64,000 nt of DNA from Bradyrhizobium niftali (GTDB lineage: Bacteria > Pseudomonadota > Alphaproteobacteria > Rhizobiales > Xanthobacteraceae): assembly GCF_004571025.1 (NCBI RefSeq), contig NZ_SPQT01000023.1, positions 1 to 64,000 of the forward strand. The letters run 5' to 3'. The position numbers and the translations under genes are program-made. This document shows positions 8,073 to 16,810 of the stretch, piece by piece. The notes beneath the pieces are model-generated. The model had not been told where the DNA came from. It ran no database searches and saw only the letters and a list, made by a program, of their open reading frames with translations. Numbering within the stretch: the stretch's first letter is position 1; the number at the start of each line of letters is the position of its first letter.

Positions 8073-8984
8073 CTAAATTGCTTCCGAGACGATGGAGGGG
8101 AATGGTAGCCGCTCGGCGGGTTGCAGGTTCGCATCGTCGCCTTGATGTGACGATCTGAGGAACTGATCGGCTTGCGACACGAAGAGTTCCGGGTACTGGT
8201 AGAACGACCCGTGATTTGCATCCGGATAAAGGATGAGCTGCGCATTCGGCAGGTTTCGCTGCAGGATGTAAGAGTTCACCGTAGGTATGATGACATCGTT
8301 ACTGCCCTGCACGATCAGCGTCGGCTGGCGGATATTTTTCAGATGGTCGAAGACGCGGTCGGCCGGCGCAATGTATTTGCCGATGGCTTCGCGCTGCGCG
8401 GATGCAGCTTCTCCGCTCACCTCGGGATCGCGATCGTCGCGCGAAAGCTTGCGTTCCAGAAAGGCGAGGCCTGCCGCCTGGCTCGAAGGGGACGGCGAGA
8501 AGTGAACGGCGAGCCAGAGATACTCCGGCGAGTCGTAGGTGGCGGCGAATATCTCTGCTGATCTGCTCGTTGCCATGTCAGCCCCACGCGGCCCGGTTCC
8601 GACAAGAATGAGCCGGCGAACAAGATCGGGAGCCTGGATTGCAATTTCCTGGGCGACCATGCCGCCGATGGAAAAGCCGAGCACGTCGACCTTGGTAAGC
8701 CCGAGTGCCTTGATGAACGCGATCGCATTTGCACCCATTTCCTGAAAGCTCGTCGGGACCCGGCCTGAACTGCTCGATACGCCCGCATTGTTGAAGAGGA
8801 TCACCTCGTGGTTCCCGGCCAGACCGTCGGTGACGGCCGGGTCCCAATAATCCATGGTCCCGCGGAAATGCTGGTTGAAGACCAGCGGCACGCCACCTGC
8901 CCTGCCGAAGCGGCGATAGGCGAAGCGGATGCCGTTGGCCTCGATGAACCGCGTGGGAGCGGTCTGGTGATTGTGTTTTGTCAT
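8073..8984 (-). CDS. Alpha/beta-fold hydrolase
   Basis: 303 residues. Nucleophile elbow VLGFSIGGM with Ser105; probable acid Asp230 in LIVQGSNDVIIP; His258 in LYPDANHGSFYQYPE. The order and spacing give a complete catalytic triad. The sequence resembles the haloperoxidase/esterase-like branch (FIEANGIRFAYRRFG start, FNQHFRGTMDYWDP oxyanion-side loop). There is no signal peptide, so it is cytoplasmic. The substrate is unknown. It follows the SDR gene by 15 bp, suggesting co-transcription from the SDR/LysR divergent promoter region and a two-step pathway (carbonyl reduction or alcohol oxidation plus ester hydrolysis). Confidence 0.88.
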   Translation of the reverse strand: MTKHNHQTAPTRFIEANGIRFAYRRFGRAGGVPLVFNQHFRGTMDYWDPAVTDGLAGNHEVILFNNAGVSSSSGRVPTSFQEMGANAIAFIKALGLTKVDVLGFSIGGMVAQEIAIQAPDLVRRLILVGTGPRGADMATSRSAEIFAATYDSPEYLWLAVHFSPSPSSQAAGLAFLERKLSRDDRDPEVSGEAASAQREAIGKYIAPADRVFDHLKNIRQPTLIVQGSNDVIIPTVNSYILQRNLPNAQLILYPDANHGSFYQYPELFVSQADQFLRSSHQGDDANLQPAERLPFPSIVSEAI

Positions 8985-8999
8985 GGAAGGCCCCGACAG

Positions 9000-9743
9000 T
9001 CAGTGGCTCTTGCCGCCATCGACATGGAGGACATGGCCGGTGATGAATGAGGCTCCTTCCGACGCGATGAAGACGATCGTATTGGCAAGCTCCTCCGAGA
9101 GGCCGAGGCGAGCCATCGGCACGGTCGTCACCAGAGCCGCCTTGTTCTCGGGGGTGCCGGTGAAGCGGGTCAACATGCCGGTGTCGGTCGGACCGGGAGC
9201 CACGGCGTTCACACGGACGCCCGACTTTGCGAGTTCGAGCGCCACCGACTTGGTAATGCCTTCGACGGCGTGCTTGCTGCCGACATAGATGGACGCTCCA
9301 GCCGCGCCCTCATGCCCGTAGGTCGAGGAGATGTTGATGATGTTGCCGCTGCCCTGTCCCTTCATGACGCGGGCTTCGTGCTTCATGCTCAGCAGCACAC
9401 CGAGAACATTGGTGTCGAACGTCGCGGCGTAGCTTTCCGCGGTCTGGTCGGTAATCGGGCCGGGTTTGCCTTCGGTGCCGGCATTGTTCACCGCGACATC
9501 GAGACGCCCGAAGCGCTCGACCGTGCGGTCGACAAGGCGACGGACATCGTCTTCCTTGCGCACGTCGGCTTGGACGAACTCGGCCTCGGCACCGGACGCA
9601 CGGAGTTCGCGGACCAAGGCCTCCCCGGCATCCGGCTTTCTCCCGGAAACAACGACGCGATGGCCTGCTTTTGCGAACGCGACTGCTGCAGCGCGGCCGA
9701 TGCCAGTGAGGGCCCCTGTGATCAATACGACTGACGATGACAT
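9000..9743 (-). CDS. Short-chain dehydrogenase/reductase (SDR)
   Basis: 247 residues. The cofactor motif LITGALTGIGRAAA (TGxxxGxG) is at about 9-16, NNAG at 86-89, the catalytic Ser in INISS, and Tyr153/Lys157 in YVGSKHAVEG. The C-terminal HVLHVDGG is typical of classical FabG-like SDRs. Arg at SGRKPD suggests NADP(H) preference (inference). The start is ATG 9743 with caaggagatagtc upstream; the frame extends to 9896 but without a ribosome site. It is the first gene of the SDR-hydrolase(-DUF427) unit and diverges from a LysR regulator whose operator-like dyad lies in the gap. Confidence 0.9.
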   Translation of the reverse strand: MSSSVVLITGALTGIGRAAAVAFAKAGHRVVVSGRKPDAGEALVRELRASGAEAEFVQADVRKEDDVRRLVDRTVERFGRLDVAVNNAGTEGKPGPITDQTAESYAATFDTNVLGVLLSMKHEARVMKGQGSGNIINISSTYGHEGAAGASIYVGSKHAVEGITKSVALELAKSGVRVNAVAPGPTDTGMLTRFTGTPENKAALVTTVPMARLGLSEELANTIVFIASEGASFITGHVLHVDGGKSH

Positions 9744-9901
9744 GACTATCTCCTTGAAAAAGCGAGGTTTTGAACAGAGGCTCCTCTGCTCTGGACCGCC
9801 CGTCATCTCCATCTCTTCAGTGAAGCGAAAGAGACCGCAGCGTTCGGCCGAAGATGAGCGCTCCTGAACGCTTTGAAAATTGGGCCGCAATTCCAAACAT
9901 A

Positions 9902-9919
9902 TCGGACTAGAATGTCCGA
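9902..9919. promoter_or_regulatory. Operator-like inverted repeat upstream of the LysR gene
   Basis: tcggac (9902-9907) and gtccga (9914-9919) form a perfect 6-bp dyad around tagaat, 15 bases before the LysR start in the SDR/LysR divergent gap. LysR proteins commonly bind such dyads to repress themselves and activate the divergent gene. Assignment is by position. Confidence 0.5.
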
Positions 9920-9934
9920 AATGGAGGATCGCCT

Positions 9935-10885
9935 ATGGACAGTCTGGGGTCGCTCAATGCCTTCGTACGGGCGGCGGAAGCCCGAAATTTCACGGTCGCG
10001 GGACGGCAGCTTGGCGTGTCGTCGTCAGCGATCGGCAAGGCGGTAGCGCGGATGGAGGAACGGCTCGGCGTGCGCCTTCTCCATCGCAGTACGCGCAGCA
10101 TCACGCTCACCGCGGAAGGTGCCCGGTTTCTGGAGCGTTGCCGTCGCATCTTTGCTGAGATTGAAGCGGCCGAGCTTGAGCTGTCGCAGACGCACGAAAC
10201 TCCGCGCGGCACACTGCGTGTCGCCCTGCCATTGGCCGGCATGCTGATGATGCCCACTCTGGTCGCGTTCATGCGGGCATATCCGGAGGTAACATTGGAT
10301 CTCGATTTCAGCGATCGGGTCGTCGATGTGATCGAGGAAGGCTTCGACGCCGTCGTGCGCTTCGCCGACGCCGGCGACACGCGCTTGATGTCCCGGGCTT
10401 TGGGCATGTATCGACGACGCCTGGTGGCATCGCCGGCCTATCTGGCGGCCAAAGGCGTTCCTCAGACCCCCGACGACCTTAAGGCTCATGCCTGTCTGCG
10501 CCACATGTTTCCAACCAGCCGAAGGTTCGAGCGATGGCCGCTGCGGGGAGAGCATGCCGACATCGAGAACGAGCTGCCAAAGACGGTCGTGGCGAGTACG
10601 CTTGAGCCGCTCATCTATATGGCCGAACAGGGCATGGGCATCGCATACCTGCCGGACTTCGCCATCAACCGCCAGCTTCGCGAAGGTCTGCTCGTCCCCG
10701 TGCTCGACGATTACACTGATCGTTCGGGACCACTACGGGTCCTGTGGCCGTCGAGCCGGCAACTCGCTCCCAAACTCAGAGCCTTCGTGGACTTTCTCGC
10801 CGCGAACCTTGTGCCATCCGTCGAGGGCGAAGCAGAAAGCGGGATAAGTCCCCTAGCAAAGGTCGATCTCGATCGGCGCGGGTAA
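9935..10885 (+). CDS. LysR-family transcriptional regulator
   Basis: 316 residues. The winged HTH occupies residues 1-62 (LNAFVRAAEARNFTVAGRQL through RLLHRSTRSITLTAEG); the effector-binding domain follows from about 90 (GTLRVALPLAGMLMMPTLVA...). It resembles the single-PBP CrgA-like branch, where the divergent target is often an oxidoreductase. The start is ATG 9935 with ggagg seven bases upstream. It is divergent from the SDR gene at 9743 with a dyad between, so it probably controls the SDR-hydrolase unit in response to a pathway compound. Confidence 0.9.
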   Translation: MDSLGSLNAFVRAAEARNFTVAGRQLGVSSSAIGKAVARMEERLGVRLLHRSTRSITLTAEGARFLERCRRIFAEIEAAELELSQTHETPRGTLRVALPLAGMLMMPTLVAFMRAYPEVTLDLDFSDRVVDVIEEGFDAVVRFADAGDTRLMSRALGMYRRRLVASPAYLAAKGVPQTPDDLKAHACLRHMFPTSRRFERWPLRGEHADIENELPKTVVASTLEPLIYMAEQGMGIAYLPDFAINRQLREGLLVPVLDDYTDRSGPLRVLWPSSRQLAPKLRAFVDFLAANLVPSVEGEAESGISPLAKVDLDRRG

Positions 10886-11099
10886 GCAATGTTGGCTGCA
10901 CTTCGAGACCGAGCGCTTCTGCGGTCGTGAGGCCAGTGTACACCTCAATCTTTGTGGACTGCTGAAGGGCAAGTCAGTCAATTTTCTTGGGCAATCGCCT
11001 GATCGACACAGGTCGACATGTTGATGCAGATCAATGGTCATCCCGACGCTTCGGGGATCAATGGCCGCGGATGCCACTTCATCGTCACGGGAGACGAGC

Positions 11100-11456
11100 A
11101 TGCGGATGTTGGCTGTCGCTGCTGTCCTGAGCCTGACGCCGGTTACGGCATTCGCCGCCTCCGAGTGCCGGGTCACCGGTCATCCGTCCGCGTTTGGCGT
11201 CGACATGACGGCCTACTTCGCCGTCAGGTCGGGTGAAACGTGCAATTTCCCGATGCGAATTCCGGGAGCGATGCTTAGCTCGGGCGTTTCGCAGAAGCCT
11301 GCGCACGGGACGCTCAGACAGATCAACGTAACGACGTTCAGGTACACCGCGGCATCCGGTTACAAGGGCAACGATACGTTCGCCATCTATGGTGAAGGAA
11401 AGGGTCCATACGGGTCAGGCAGATCGGTCATGACGGTGAATGCAACGATCGAGTAG
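11100..11456 (+). CDS. Small exported protein with an Ig-like/cadherin-like repeat signature
   Basis: 118 residues from ATG 11100, with gggaga upstream. Signal peptide MRMLAVAAVLSLTPVTAFAA, cleavage near residue 20. The mature part has two Cys (ECRV and ETCNF) likely to form a disulfide and ends FRYTAASGYKGNDTFAIYGE, like the GxDxF motif of bacterial Ig-like/cadherin repeat proteins. Probably periplasmic, one beta-sandwich domain. An upstream ATG at 11034 would bury the signal peptide and is rejected. The function is unknown. The 214 bp before it show no gene. Confidence 0.65.
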   Translation: MRMLAVAAVLSLTPVTAFAASECRVTGHPSAFGVDMTAYFAVRSGETCNFPMRIPGAMLSSGVSQKPAHGTLRQINVTTFRYTAASGYKGNDTFAIYGEGKGPYGSGRSVMTVNATIE

Positions 11457-11539
11457 GAGCGGCAAACGAACCATCCGAGGCCGTTGGGCAAGCTCCAATC
11501 ACTCTGTGTCCTCGACATCCGACGTTAGAAGTCCACGCC

Positions 11540-12058
11540 CTAATGTGCGGCTCCGAGGCCGAGCTCCGCGAGGCGCGTTGCGAACCAGCGCGACAGCGGC
11601 TCATCCACGAGGCCGCCGACATAGACCTCCGACATCGTCACATGGTGCTTGTCCAGCACCAGCAGAACGCCGATCCAGCAGGCGAACCAGACATGCGGAT
11701 CGGTCAGCGCCCGCAGCTTGTGCTGGTCGTGCGTCACCGGCGTGTGATTGCTCGCCTTGCGGATCTCGACGCTAAGCAAATTGTTCGGGATCTCGCGCTG
11801 ATGCACGACGACATCGGGGTAGATCGACTTGTCCAGGTGATCGTCGGTCGAGATGATGGTGCCGTGCGGCAGGTGCAGCGTGCGCTCGCCGAGCCGGTCG
11901 TAGTTGCAATCGACAGACCAACCCGAGAACTGCTTCTCCAGATGCACGGCGAAGCGATGCGTGATCGCGCGCTCGCCGATATCCTTTTCGAACAGGAATC
12001 CCTCGTGGGCGTAGAAGTCCCGGAGCGCCGCGATCACCTTGTTCAGCTCGGTCTGCAT
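11540..12058 (-). CDS. Hypothetical protein with a PD-(D/E)XK-nuclease-like motif
   Basis: 172 residues from ATG 12058. An N-terminal helix (LNKVIAALRDFYAHEGFLFE) precedes a region whose spacing matches a restriction-endonuclease-like core: a possible Glu in the first helices, SIYPDVVVHQRE (PD), then NNLLSVEIRKAS with E-x-R/K. The C-terminal VWFACWIGVLLVLDKHHVTM could be the core strand and helix. No partner methylase, helicase or mobile gene is nearby, so a restriction role is not supported. It could be a degenerate or repair-type member. The domain call rests on motif spacing only. Confidence 0.5.
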   Translation of the reverse strand: MQTELNKVIAALRDFYAHEGFLFEKDIGERAITHRFAVHLEKQFSGWSVDCNYDRLGERTLHLPHGTIISTDDHLDKSIYPDVVVHQREIPNNLLSVEIRKASNHTPVTHDQHKLRALTDPHVWFACWIGVLLVLDKHHVTMSEVYVGGLVDEPLSRWFATRLAELGLGAAH

Positions 12059-12092
12059 CTTGCCACCCGGCCCATTGCGCGCTTAGCTCAGT

Positions 12093-12219
12093 GTCGTCCC
12101 GGCGAAGGCCGGGACCCATACCGCGAGGTCTATCGAGTGCGCGCGGTGCGCGTACCGGACCCCGAATCTTCGCCAAATCTCTCCCTGGGGTTATGGGTCC
12201 CGGCCTTCGCCGGGACGAC
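12093..12219. repeat. Palindromic intergenic repeat, type B (gtcgtcccggcgaaggcc...)
   Basis: gtcgtcccggcgaaggccgg at the left end is the near-perfect complement of ccggccttcgccgggacgac at the right end, around a partly paired centre. A second copy lies at 33768-33888. It sits in the gap between two genes on the same strand. Confidence 0.88.
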
Positions 12220-12247
12220 GCCGAGAGAGAACTTGGCCAACCAGACC

Positions 12248-13795
12248 CTACATCTGAACTTCGATCAGCCGCGGGCCGGGCTCGGCGACGGCTTCGGCGA
12301 GTGCCTTGTTGAACTCGTCGGCATTGGTGACAGCGCGGCCGGGCACGCCCATGCCCTTCGCCAGCGCCACGAAATCCAGCGTCGGACGGTCGAGCCGCAG
12401 CATATCGTTGGCGCGCTGGCCGGGCTCGCCGGCGCCGACATTGTCGAATTCGCCGCGCAGGATCTGGTAGATGCGGTTGGCGAACACGATGGTGACGATG
12501 TTGAGATTCTCTCTCGCCTGCGTCCACAGCGACTGGATCGTGTACATCGCGCTGCCGTCGCCGACCATGGTGATCACCTTGCGGTCCGGGCAGGCGATCG
12601 CGGCGCCGATCGAGAGCGGCGTGGAGAAGCCGATCGAGCCGCCCATGTTCTGCAGCCAGTCGTGCGGCGCGGCGGCCGCCGTCGGCGGGAAGAAGGCGCG
12701 GCCGGTGGTCAGCGACTCGTCGACCAGGATCGCGTTCTCGGGGATCGCGTACGCGATCGACTGCGCGATGGACGCGTGGGTCAGCGCGCCGGTCGGCTTG
12801 ACCAGCTCAGCCACGGCCTGCGGCTTGACGTCCCTGGCGCTCGCCTTCACGGCACCCGCAAGCGCTTCCAGCGCCGCGACCGAATTCTCGCCCCAGGAGG
12901 TCATGCGATGGACGTCGCAGCCTTCGGGCCTCAGTACGCTTGGCTTGTTCGGATAGGCGAAGAACGCCACGGGATCGTCGGACTCGACCAGCACGATATG
13001 GCGGAACTTCGCCAGCATCGGCAGCGCGTTCTCGATCACGTAGTGGATGCGGTCGATCGAGAAGCGGCCGCGGCCGCGCGCCATCTTGGGACGGAAGGTC
13101 GGGCCCATCACGGTGCAGCCGGTCTTGGCCGCGATGCGCTCGGCCAGCGCCAGGCCCTGCTCGGAGAGCGCGCTGCCGGTCATCAGCAGCAGCGTGCCTT
13201 CGCCGTCGCCGTGCAGGATTTTTGCGGCCTGCTCGACCGCCTGCGGCGAATAGCTGGCGCGCTGCTGCTCGGCCGGGACCTCGGCGATGCCGTCGGCTTC
13301 GTTCCAGGCGGTGTCGGCGGGCAGGATCAGGGTCGCGACCTGCGGCGGCGCGCTTTTGGCGGCGGCAATCGCAGCGGCACCGTCGGCGGCAACCGACTTG
13401 GAATCCGGCGAGGTGCGGACCCAGGACGACATCGGCCGGGCAAGGCCCTCGATGTCGGAGGTCAGCGGCGCGTTGTAGCCGATATGGTAGACCGCGTGCT
13501 GGCCGACGATGTTGACGATGCCGGAATTGGCCTTCTTGGCATTGTGCAGATTGGCAAGGCCGTTGGCGAGGCCGGGACCGAGATGCAGCAGGGTCGAAGC
13601 CGGCGTGCCCTTCATGCGGAAATAGCCGTCGGCAGCGCCCGTCACCACGCCCTCGAACAGGCCGAGCACGCAGCGCATTCCGGGCACGCGGTCGAGCGCT
13701 GCGACAAAATGCATCTCGGAGGTGCCCGGGTTGGTGAAGCAGACGTCGACCCCACCCTTGACCATCGTCCGCACCAGGCTTTCCGCACCGTTCAT
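12248..13795 (-). CDS. ThDP-dependent enzyme of the acetolactate synthase large-subunit family
   Basis: 515 residues, three-domain ThDP fold. Pyr domain: VCFTNPGTSEMHFVAALD and the cofactor-activating Glu in GLFEGVVTGAADGY. PP domain: MVGDGSAMYTIQSLWTQARE ending VFAN, the GDG...N metal/ThDP motif. True acetolactate synthases have FAD-contact residues and a small subunit gene next door; neither is evident, so another decarboxylase/lyase activity is possible. The start is ATG 13795 (MNGAESLVRTMV), the usual family N-terminus; an upstream ATG at 13825 adds ten residues. It is monocistronic, flanked by a type B repeat downstream and a long intergenic region upstream. Confidence 0.8.
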   Translation of the reverse strand: MNGAESLVRTMVKGGVDVCFTNPGTSEMHFVAALDRVPGMRCVLGLFEGVVTGAADGYFRMKGTPASTLLHLGPGLANGLANLHNAKKANSGIVNIVGQHAVYHIGYNAPLTSDIEGLARPMSSWVRTSPDSKSVAADGAAAIAAAKSAPPQVATLILPADTAWNEADGIAEVPAEQQRASYSPQAVEQAAKILHGDGEGTLLLMTGSALSEQGLALAERIAAKTGCTVMGPTFRPKMARGRGRFSIDRIHYVIENALPMLAKFRHIVLVESDDPVAFFAYPNKPSVLRPEGCDVHRMTSWGENSVAALEALAGAVKASARDVKPQAVAELVKPTGALTHASIAQSIAYAIPENAILVDESLTTGRAFFPPTAAAAPHDWLQNMGGSIGFSTPLSIGAAIACPDRKVITMVGDGSAMYTIQSLWTQARENLNIVTIVFANRIYQILRGEFDNVGAGEPGQRANDMLRLDRPTLDFVALAKGMGVPGRAVTNADEFNKALAEAVAEPGPRLIEVQM

Positions 13796-13916
13796 CCCAA
13801 AGCTCCCGCAACCGGCAATATCCAAAGATCCGTCCGATCAATCATTGTTCGCTCGTCTCGTCAAAGCAATAGCCGGCATCGCGGCCCTGCCCCGCATGAC
13901 GACGCGCTGGTTTGGC

Positions 13917-14016
13917 TAACGCCCCGTTCCGATGGAATCGGAACGGAGCGTTAGATTCTTGTTTTGACGCGTTTTCTTTGTGCGAGCCGGTATCCACTTC
14001 GCTTGAAAACGCTCTA
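13917..14016. repeat. Dispersed intergenic repeat, type C (gttccgatggaatcggaac...)
   Basis: It contains a perfect hairpin, gttccgat-gg-aatcggaac-like, followed by a conserved-looking tail (ttgttttgacgcgttttc, then cttgaaaacgctcta). I recall near-identical sequences between many Bradyrhizobium genes. Only one copy is in this window. The rest of 13796-14159 shows nothing else I can name. Confidence 0.65.
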
Positions 14017-14159
14017 ATGTTTTCCGGCAAATTGGCCCGGTTGCCGATTTGGTAACGGCATTCGTTAAGGTTGACCTGCCTCACGGGGCCGTGGCTTGCG
14101 AAATGCCGGCAAATATGGCCTGTGACGTTCGTTGAATCGATTTTTTGCTGGGGGAAACA

Positions 14160-14738
14160 ATGATCCGGTTTTTTGCCGCGCCGATTGCCGCCATGGCGCT
14201 CTTGCTGGCTGGTGCGGCCGACGCATCCGCGGCGGGGATGATAGACTTCACAGGCACCAGCTCAACCGGCTATCTCGGCGGCGGCGGCGCGAGCCCGATT
14301 CCCCGCTCCACCGTGATGTATCCGACCAATTACGCGCCCGGCACGATCGTGGTGAACACGACCGAGCGCCGGCTCTATCTGGTGCTCCAGAACGGCCAGG
14401 CGCTGCGCTACGGCATCGGCGTCGGCCGCGACGGCTTCCGCTGGGGCGGGGTGCACAGGATCACCGCCAAGAAGGAATGGCCGGACTGGACGCCGCCGTC
14501 GCAGATGCTGTCTCGCCGGCCCGACCTGCCGCGCCACATGAAGGGCGGCATCGAGAACCCGCTCGGCGCGCGCGCGATGTATCTCGGCTCGACGCTGTAC
14601 CGCATCCACGGCTCCAACGAGCCCGAGACGATCGGCCAGGCGGTATCTTCAGGCTGCTTCCGCATGACCAATGACGACGTCAGCGACCTCTACAGCCGCG
14701 TCTCGGTCGGCACCACCGTGGTCGTGCTCAACAACTAG
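14160..14738 (+). CDS. L,D-transpeptidase (YkuD domain), exported
   Basis: 192 residues. The signal peptide MIRFFAAPIAAMALLLAGAA is cleaved near residue 25 (ASAA). The YkuD domain starts at YAPGTIVVNTTERRLYLVLQ (59 on) and carries His150 in YRIHGSNEP and the nucleophile Cys166 in AVSSGCFRM, the family's HG-x-S-x-GC-x-R/N-M signature. It makes 3-3 or lipoprotein-peptidoglycan cross-links in the periplasm. The start is ATG 14160 after ggggg; an alternative start 15 bases upstream adds MLGET. Small single-domain members of this kind are numerous in Rhizobiales. Confidence 0.92.
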   Translation: MIRFFAAPIAAMALLLAGAADASAAGMIDFTGTSSTGYLGGGGASPIPRSTVMYPTNYAPGTIVVNTTERRLYLVLQNGQALRYGIGVGRDGFRWGGVHRITAKKEWPDWTPPSQMLSRRPDLPRHMKGGIENPLGARAMYLGSTLYRIHGSNEPETIGQAVSSGCFRMTNDDVSDLYSRVSVGTTVVVLNN

Positions 14739-14823
14739 CCGGCCGTCGAACTGCGGGAACCCGCGGCGCGCGTGAATTTGCGGTCTTGTGCGCGCGACGC
14801 GAATACGGCAGCGTCGGGTGACG

Positions 14824-15639
14824 ATGAGCGCATTGAACCCACCCGCGCGTGGCCTTCGCATCGCCCTCCTGGCGCTCGCGGCGCTCACCTGTGTGCCTGA
14901 CACCGCTACCATGGCCGCCGCGGGCGAATTGCCCGCGATCGCCTCGCGCCAGCGCGCCGAGACGAAGAGCTTTACCGACAGCGAGATCGTCGAGGGCTTT
15001 CTCAAGACCGCTTTCGGCGCCGAATACCATCTCGCCGGCCGCGTCGACCGCATCCGCAAGTTCGACGGGCCGGTGCGCGTGTTCGCCGAGAGCGACCGCG
15101 CCGATCGCAAGGCGCAGCTCGCCAAGGTCGTCGCCGACATCGGCAGGCGCGTGCAGCATCTCGACATCGCCATGACCGACAGCAGCGAGGCGGCGAACGT
15201 GCGGGTGAAGCTCGTGCGCGACCGCGATCTCTTCCGCACCATCTCGAGCTTCTACGGCGCGGAGAAGGCGCGCGAGATCCGCGCCTCGCTCGATCCGCAA
15301 TGCCTGTCCGGCTTCCGCAAGAACGACAATTTCGAGATCGAGCATTCCGACGTCATCCTCACCGTCGACAACGGCGACTTCACCTTCCTCGACTGCGCCT
15401 ATGAGGAGCTGTTGCAGTCGCTTGGTCCGATCAACGACACGACGAGCGTGCCCTGGACCATGTTCAACGACAACGTTTCGATGGGCTATTTCGACGTCTA
15501 CGACCAATACATCCTCAACCTGCTCTACGACCCCCGCATCAAGGCCGGCATGACCGTGCCGGAGGTCAAGGCGGTGCTGCCGGACGTGCTCGCGGATGTG
15601 CGCGCCTGGGTAAAGCGGGTGAACGATCTGAAGGAGTGA
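14824..15639 (+). CDS. DUF2927 domain protein, exported
   Basis: 271 residues from ATG 14824. An N-terminal hydrophobic stretch (LRIALLALAALTCVPDTATM) looks like a signal peptide or anchor. The rest is one DUF2927-type domain (FTDSEIVEGFLKTAFGAEYH ... RIRKFDGPVRVFAES ... SGFRKNDNFEIEHSDVILTV ... CAYEELLQSLGPINDTTSVP, an M/E-rich pattern reminiscent of zincin-like folds). No biochemical role is known to me. It lies 85 bp after the L,D-transpeptidase on the same strand and could be in its transcript, which would suit an envelope role. An upstream ATG at 14788 lacks a better ribosome site. Confidence 0.75.
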   Translation: MSALNPPARGLRIALLALAALTCVPDTATMAAAGELPAIASRQRAETKSFTDSEIVEGFLKTAFGAEYHLAGRVDRIRKFDGPVRVFAESDRADRKAQLAKVVADIGRRVQHLDIAMTDSSEAANVRVKLVRDRDLFRTISSFYGAEKAREIRASLDPQCLSGFRKNDNFEIEHSDVILTVDNGDFTFLDCAYEELLQSLGPINDTTSVPWTMFNDNVSMGYFDVYDQYILNLLYDPRIKAGMTVPEVKAVLPDVLADVRAWVKRVNDLKE

Positions 15640-15652
15640 GGCGACACGATTG

Positions 15653-15860
15653 CTGCCTCTGCCCCTCCCCTGGAGGGGAGGGGCTATCGCATGTGACTTC
15701 TTGGCAGGGGCCTGAGCGCACGCCTCGTCCTTCGAGACGACCGCTTCCAGCGGTCTCCTCAGGATGAGGCTGAGCGGCATCTTTGCCGGTCGAAATTGCT
15801 GCCGCGCACTCCGTCCTCATCCTGAGGGCCCGCCAAAGGCGGCGTCTCGAAGGATGGGCC
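15653..15860. repeat. Two intergenic palindromes between convergent genes
   Basis: A short hairpin, gcccctcccctggaggggaggggc (15661-15684), precedes a longer type D element (15723-15860) whose ends, cctcgtccttcgagacg and cgtctcgaaggatgggc, are near complements with nested hairpins (gaccgcttccagcggtc). A relative lies at 31974-32103. Both may serve as terminators for the converging genes. Confidence 0.75.
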
Positions 15861-15892
15861 GCAGAGCAACGGCCAAGGATGCTCTCGCCTCC

Positions 15893-16699
15893 TCACGCCT
15901 TCCTTGCCTTGGTCATCAGAAATTGCTGGCGCATCACGTTTTGGCCGGCGTCGAAATACTCCGAGATCAGCGCCTCGAACTCGGCACCGAAGCTCTTGAG
16001 CCTGTCCGGCTCGTCCTTGTACTGGGCGACGAGCTTGATCAAGGGCCCGATCGTCGCCTCCATGGTGCGGCGGAAATGCTGCGGGCTGAGTGCGGACGGC
16101 GTCATCATGTCCATCTCGAAAGAGACACCCTTCGCTTTCCCGGCGAGACGCTCGGCGACGATTTTCGGATCGCCCCACAACACCGGCGATGCCACGCCCT
16201 CGGGCGGCGGCAGATGGCGGCCGATCATCGCGAACATCCGTCCGACATACAGATGCGGCGGCCAGGTGGAGAAGGCGATGGTGCCGCCTGGCTTCAGCAC
16301 GCGCAGCATCTCGCCGATGGCAACGTCCGGACGCGGCGCGAACATGTGGCCGAACTGGCTGAGCACCACGTCGAACTCGTTGTCGCCATAGGGCAGGCTT
16401 TCCGCATCGCCGTCGACGAAGTCGACATCGAGGTTCGCCAGTTGCGCGTGCTCGCGGGCGCGCTCGATCAGAACCGGCGACAGGTCGAGACCCCTGACCG
16501 TGGCACCGCGGCGTGCCGCCGTGATCGCGACAACGCCGGTGCCGCATCCGACGTCGAGCAGCCTTTGGCCGGCGGCAACGCCGGCAAAACCAACGAGCTT
16601 GGCGGCGGCCGGAGTCGTGAAAACTTCCATCGGCGTGAACAGCGACCAGGCTTCCTTCTGGACGGCCTTGAAGCCTGCAAACGGATCCTGTGCGGTCAT
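15893..16699 (-). CDS. Class I SAM-dependent methyltransferase
   Basis: 268 residues from ATG 16699 with gggagag upstream. SAM-binding motif I is LLDVGCGTGVVAI (about 48-60), the acidic end of strand 2 is VRGLDLSPVLIE, motif II region VDFVDGDAESLPYGDNEFDVV, and motif post-III LRVLKPGGTIAFSTW. The C-terminal half forms the substrate cap. It is of the UbiE/Methyltransf_11-like kind acting on small molecules; the substrate is unknown. An open frame continues to 16762 without a ribosome site. It stands alone between the repeats and the PAS-HTH regulator. Confidence 0.88.
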   Translation of the reverse strand: MTAQDPFAGFKAVQKEAWSLFTPMEVFTTPAAAKLVGFAGVAAGQRLLDVGCGTGVVAITAARRGATVRGLDLSPVLIERAREHAQLANLDVDFVDGDAESLPYGDNEFDVVLSQFGHMFAPRPDVAIGEMLRVLKPGGTIAFSTWPPHLYVGRMFAMIGRHLPPPEGVASPVLWGDPKIVAERLAGKAKGVSFEMDMMTPSALSPQHFRRTMEATIGPLIKLVAQYKDEPDRLKSFGAEFEALISEYFDAGQNVMRQQFLMTKARKA

Positions 16700-16810
16700 G
16701 GAACTCTCCCATCGCTCGAGGGTCGATCTCCATGAGGCGGGCGACGGACGCCGAAGGTTCAAGGCGGGCTGATGGTAGCAACGGCACTGCGTTCCGGCTG
16801 GCGCGCCGCC

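Noticed and set aside
12248..13795. Calling the ThDP enzyme IlvB of branched-chain amino acid synthesis
   Set aside because: No ilvH or ilvC neighbours and sequence details differ; only the family-level name is safe.
11543..13954. 803-residue forward open frame opposite the ThDP enzyme
   Set aside because: It runs through a palindromic repeat and two real reverse-strand genes; low-complexity shadow sequence.
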